From IMG/VR virus record IMGVR_UViG_3300031963_000551, positions 1-33,568 of that record: a DNA stretch of 33,568 nucleotides; one strand, given 5' to 3'. The DNA comes from a virus. Positions 31,109 through 33,568 of the stretch are shown here, in pieces. The stretch's first letter is position 1; every line of letters starts with the position of its first letter. The notes under the pieces are model-generated. The model was not told the DNA's origin. It saw nothing but the letters and a program-made list of their open reading frames with translations, and did not search any database. Position numbers and translations under genes: made by a program.

Positions 31109-31307
31109 CTGTCAGCAGTCACCGCGAGGTGGCACGGGTGTGAGAACCCGATGACAAACATGAAACCAGAACCCCCAATCCAGCCACTGACGGAGGCTTT
31201 CCGGCCGCGCAACGCGCCGGGTTTGTGCCAATTCTCACCCGTTGGTGGTTGGATTGGGGCTTCATCCGCTCCATGAAACAACCGCACAACCAACCACGGG
31301 GGACGCC
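31109..31307 (+). other. Structured intergenic segment upstream of the initiator gene
   Basis: The 199-base gap contains several pairings. CGGGT/ACCCG (31135-31139 with 31146-31150, loop GTGAGA) forms a 5-bp hairpin. CCCCAATCCAGCC (31173-31185) pairs with GGTTGGATTGGGG (31247-31259) over 13 bp with one G-U. Inside lies a GC-rich hairpin CGCG-CAA-CGCG (31206-31216). GAGAA near 31142 can also pair with TTCTC (31232-31236), which would make a pseudoknot. A 41-codon frame (31151-31276) overlaps it; its translation is doubtful. Its role could be regulatory RNA, leader or origin part. Confidence 0.55.
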
Positions 31308-32180
31308 ATGATCGTCGAGCCCGATTTCCTCGACCACTGGAAGACCCGGCTCCTCGTCCGCCTTCTCGGAACAGAACTTGCCCCGATCTACGTCATCCGA
31401 TTGTGGGCTCACTGCCAATCCAGAAAAACCGACCGGTTTACCGACTGGAAACCGACCGTTTTAGCTTCGGTTTGCCGGTGGGAAACCGACCCACAAACCC
31501 TCTGGGACGCAATGCTTGAAACTTATCTCGAACGCGACGGAAACACGCTTGTAGTTCGAGGATGGGCCGAGACAAACGCCGGACTTATTTCCGCATGGAC
31601 CAACGGAAAACTCGGTGGAAGGCCCAAAAAACAGGCAAAACCAACCGAGCAAAAACCAAACGGAAACCGACCGGTTAACCTGATGGAAACCGTTCGGGTA
31701 ACCGATAGAGAAGATAAGATAAGAGAAGATAGAGATGATAAGATAGAACACCCCCAAACCCCCAATGGGGGCGAGGAGTTGGTTATCCTCAAGGATCGCA
31801 TCGGTTCTTGGTTCAGCCGCAGAGCTTCAACCATCTGGTCCGACAAGGAAACCAAGGCCCTCAAGGCCGTCATCGCGCTCCGAACACCGCCCGAGGACAT
31901 CGACGCCTTGGAGACCCGCTACAAGTCCGGCAACCCATACCTACGCCGCGACATCATCACCCTGTTGAACAACTGGAACACCGAAATCGACCGCGCCAAA
32001 CAACCCGTCACCCAACTATCCCTGACCCATGGACAACCAACTGACGCAATCGCTCGACGCAATTCTCTCCTCGGTGACGATGTTGCCGAACAGCAAGCCG
32101 AAGCCGCCAGAATCTCCAGAGCCAAAGACGAAGCCGCAATGCGACGATTCGAGGCCACTGGCCTTACGCCTTGGGACTAA
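31308..32180 (+). CDS. Phage replication initiator-like protein (O-like)
   Basis: A 290-residue protein upstream of a DnaC-like loader, the O-P arrangement. Residues 5-105 are a helical/winged-helix domain (DFLDHWKTRLLVRLLGTELA; PIYVIRLWAHCQSRKTDRF; TLWDAMLETYLERDGNTLVV). Residues 112-160 are a low-complexity charged linker (KLGGRPKKQAKP; TDREDKIREDRDDKIEH). Residues 165-245 form a helical C-terminal domain. The DNA coding residues about 40-60 and 110-150 carries repeats that look like an origin (separate entry). Start 31308 follows GGGGGACGCC. Confidence 0.65.
   Translation: MIVEPDFLDHWKTRLLVRLLGTELAPIYVIRLWAHCQSRKTDRFTDWKPTVLASVCRWETDPQTLWDAMLETYLERDGNTLVVRGWAETNAGLISAWTNGKLGGRPKKQAKPTEQKPNGNRPVNLMETVRVTDREDKIREDRDDKIEHPQTPNGGEELVILKDRIGSWFSRRASTIWSDKETKALKAVIALRTPPEDIDALETRYKSGNPYLRRDIITLLNNWNTEIDRAKQPVTQLSLTHGQPTDAIARRNSLLGDDVAEQQAEAARISRAKDEAAMRRFEATGLTPWD
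31424..31771 (+). other. Candidate replication origin inside the initiator gene
   Basis: Iteron-like repeats AAACCGACC occur at 31426, 31449, 31483 and 31664, with variants AAACCAACC at 31638 and AAACCGTTC at 31687. Two pairs (31426/31449, 31664/31687) are spaced exactly 23 bp. A purine-rich A+T tract of GATAAGA-like units follows (31704-31748), then a hairpin CCCCC-AAT-GGGGG (31759-31771). Iterons, an easily melted tract and a hairpin inside an O-like gene match the layout of lambda ori. Origin function is inferred. Confidence 0.6.
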
Positions 32181-32763
32181 GTGCTGCCCAGAGTTCAGGG
32201 CCAAGGTCCTACGCATGGACGAGACCGTGCCGGGTGCCTCCAGGCTCGCCAAGTTCACCGAGGCGTGGATCAAAGCCGCAGCCCAGGACAAGCGCGACCG
32301 CGGGACGTGGATGGTCCTCGCTGGCCCTCCAGGCGTTGGCAAGACCCACGCCCTCAAGGCCGCTAGGAGGTTCTTGCAAAATCACTCGGTTGACCTATGG
32401 CACGAATGCTTTTGGCGCAACCCACCGAACGTGCTGTGGGCGACATGGTCCCGGGTCGTTGCCCTGGACAAGGAGGAGTGGGAAGACTGGCTTTACGACC
32501 TCCGCCGGGCCAACATCGTCATCCTCGACGACGTGGGATCCGAGGTGGACAAATACAAAACCGGGGAGCCAGCCGAACGCCTTCGGGTCGCGTTGGACAT
32601 CGTCGAGCATCGGTGGATGCTCATGTCCACCAACCTGATGCCTCAGCAATGGGCCACCGCATTCGACCGCCGGGTTCACAGCCGACTACAGCCGGCAGTG
32701 GTCCTCGACATGACCGGATTCAACGACTTCAGACCGACCAAAAAAGCAGAGCAAACCCCATGA
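32029..32763 (+). CDS. DnaC-like AAA+ helicase loader
   Basis: A 244-residue ATPase. Walker A is GPPGVGKT at 99-106 and Walker B is NIVILDDVGSE near 165. Sensor-like MSTNLMPQQW and the arginine-finger region RRVHSRLQP follow, the DnaC/IstB pattern. The N-terminal 60 residues have a Cys-containing segment (CDD ... KCCPEF) like a degenerate zinc finger. It loads the host replicative helicase at the origin. The start at 32029 (TGACCC leader) makes an unusually long 152-base overlap with the initiator gene; 32080 is an alternative. Confidence 0.85.
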   Translation: MDNQLTQSLDAILSSVTMLPNSKPKPPESPEPKTKPQCDDSRPLALRLGTKCCPEFRAKVLRMDETVPGASRLAKFTEAWIKAAAQDKRDRGTWMVLAGPPGVGKTHALKAARRFLQNHSVDLWHECFWRNPPNVLWATWSRVVALDKEEWEDWLYDLRRANIVILDDVGSEVDKYKTGEPAERLRVALDIVEHRWMLMSTNLMPQQWATAFDRRVHSRLQPAVVLDMTGFNDFRPTKKAEQTP

Positions 32764-33059
32764 TCATCGCAAAAATAGACGTCACCAAGCTCGACAAAGG
32801 CCACTTTTTCAAGGGCCAAAAGGGCATCTACGCAGACCTCGTTCTGATCCCAAACAAGGACGGCACCGACCAGTACGGCAACGACGGGTTCGTGTCCCAG
32901 GGCATCTCCAAGGAAGCCCGGGAGAAGGGCACCAAGGGGGCCATTGTCGGGAACTACAAGAAGATCAATCGAGGGGGCGACACGGCCGCGCCTCAGAAGG
33001 TCAAAGCCCAGACCAAGCCCGACCCCAGCCTCGATCCTGACGACGACGTTCCCTTTTGA
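32760..33059 (+). CDS. Single-stranded DNA-binding-like protein with SSB acidic tail
   Basis: A 99-residue protein. The N-terminal 65 residues (MIIAKIDVTKLDKGHFFKGQ; IYADLVLIPNKDGTDQYGND; GFVSQGISKEAREKG) are a beta/OB-like fold. The protein ends LDPDDDVPF, the acidic tip through which bacterial SSBs recruit replication proteins. It overlaps the loader stop (ATGA). Its place with initiator and loader supports a role at the replication fork. Confidence 0.72.
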   Translation: MIIAKIDVTKLDKGHFFKGQKGIYADLVLIPNKDGTDQYGNDGFVSQGISKEAREKGTKGAIVGNYKKINRGGDTAAPQKVKAQTKPDPSLDPDDDVPF

Positions 33060-33062
33060 CCT

Positions 33063-33568
33063 ATGAGCCGACCCCATTACCTCTGCAAGAAGGTCCAGCC
33101 GGGCGAGATCAAGCCCATGACTGCGGACACGATCCGCATGATGGCTCAGGCCGAGGACCTCGTCGCCTACGGCATCCGCCGCGGGCTGATGGCCTACCCA
33201 CCAAACACCCAGTTCGACAAGGAGGGCCGACCCATCCCGAAGATCACGGTGCCAAGCGCCCAAGCCAAGCCCATCGAGGCTTACCCATGCCTCCGGGCCT
33301 ACCTGATGCATGACGCCGGATCCACCCATGTCGAGGTGGCCAAGGCAATCACCGCATCAACTGCGAAGATCGGCGCTATCATCGCCCACGGGCGCGAGAT
33401 CTACCGCCGCCAAGCCGTCGAGATAGCCAAGGAGGGTGAAGAGACCATCCCGGAATCAAAACGCGCCAGCGGGGCAGGAAACGCGCAAGGCGGGGCATCC
33501 AAGGCCAAGGACCTCCCCCCGGGTGGGAACCCTCCCGGCCAAAACCTTGAAAGCAGGGGCCAAAGCAG
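33063..33568 (+). CDS. Hypothetical replication-block protein, continues across the genome join
   Basis: 168 codons lie here; the remaining seven codons and stop lie at 12-35 after circular joining, giving 175 residues. The N-terminal half (KVQPGEIKPMTADTIRMMAQ; AYGIRRGLMAYPPNTQF) is followed by a probable HTH-like helical pair (HVEVAKAITASTAKIGAIIA; HGREIYRRQAVEIAKEG). The C-terminal 45 residues are Gly/Pro/Ser/Lys-rich and disordered. The DNA of this tail has three GGCCAA copies (33503, 33537, 33558). Function unknown. Confidence 0.75.
   Translation, partial: MSRPHYLCKKVQPGEIKPMTADTIRMMAQAEDLVAYGIRRGLMAYPPNTQFDKEGRPIPKITVPSAQAKPIEAYPCLRAYLMHDAGSTHVEVAKAITASTAKIGAIIAHGREIYRRQAVEIAKEGEETIPESKRASGAGNAQGGASKAKDLPPGGNPPGQNLESRGQS
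33556..33568. repeat. 13-bp terminal direct repeat, right copy
   Basis: GGGGCCAAAGCAG, identical to positions 1-13. See the left copy; together they allow circular closure. Confidence 0.85.

Noticed and set aside
31151-31276. 41-codon frame in the structured intergenic gap
   Set aside because: No clear ribosome site and no family resemblance; the pairing of the DNA explains its sequence better. Kept as a possibility inside the intergenic entry.
31751-31771. C-rich/G-rich run suggesting an intrinsic terminator
   Set aside because: The hairpin lacks a T tract and is inside the initiator coding sequence; it fits the origin layout better.
1-33568. CRISPR array, tRNA genes, integrase or lysogeny repressor
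   Set aside because: No regularly spaced direct repeats of CRISPR type, no tRNA-like cloverleaf noticed and no recombinase or CI-like protein on either strand, so a temperate lifestyle is not supported.

Overview
The window is an apparently complete tailed-phage genome. All recognisable genes lie on the + strand, packed with ATGA/GTGA overlaps. The order is packaging, head, neck, tail, recombination, small accessory genes, then replication. No rRNA, tRNA, integrase, CI-type repressor or host gene is visible. The last gene (start 33063) runs off the right edge. When the 13-bp repeat shared by both ends (1-13 = 33556-33568) is merged, it continues in frame to a TAA at 33-35, so the map closes as a circle of about 33,555 bp. 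A short terminase large subunit of the GpA family, a long tape measure and a tail-tip set resembling gene transfer agents (hub with four Cys, NlpC/P60 peptidase, J-like central protein) indicate a siphovirus. DNA is GC-rich by eye. A lipoprotein in the lysis cluster suggests a Gram-negative-type host; the host cannot be named from sequence.

Region by region: 64-4166 is the packaging module, in which a ParB-like protein and a TET-associated-type glycosyltransferase (TAGT) sit between the small and large terminase genes. 4156-8680 is the head module: gpW-like joiner, portal, ClpP-like protease with C-terminal scaffold and a probable internal scaffold start, and major capsid protein. 8695-10710 holds neck and tail tube genes. 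10723-14102 is a fibre/virion-surface module with 48-bp tandem repeats, an AT-richer tail-fibre gene and a tandem paralogue pair. 14112-14811 is a compact lysis-type cluster (two small membrane proteins, then a small gene overlapping a lipoprotein gene). 14822-23500 is the tail: chaperone with probable -1 frameshift, tape measure, Dit/hub fusion, peptidase, J-like tip protein.

23546-27398 is the recombination block: AT-hook-like peptide, candidate annealing protein, Cas4/RecB-like exonuclease, MazG-like hydrolase, OB-fold-like protein, RusA resolvase. 27399-31108 carries small accessory genes, a lytic transglycosylase far from the other lysis genes, a coiled-coil gene pair and a metallophosphoesterase. 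31109-33568 is the replication block: a structured intergenic segment, an O-like initiator gene whose coding DNA holds iteron-like repeats and a purine-rich A+T tract (candidate origin), a DnaC-like loader, an SSB-like protein with a DDDVPF tail, and the gene that crosses the join.

The most unusual points are the glycosyltransferase/ParB pair inside the terminase operon with no methyltransferase, TET dioxygenase or nucleotide hydroxymethylase in the genome; the candidate origin inside the initiator gene; the structured region just upstream of it; and AC-rich start-codon leaders (AACCAACCC-ATG type) on many late genes, while many right-half genes have ordinary Shine-Dalgarno sequences.
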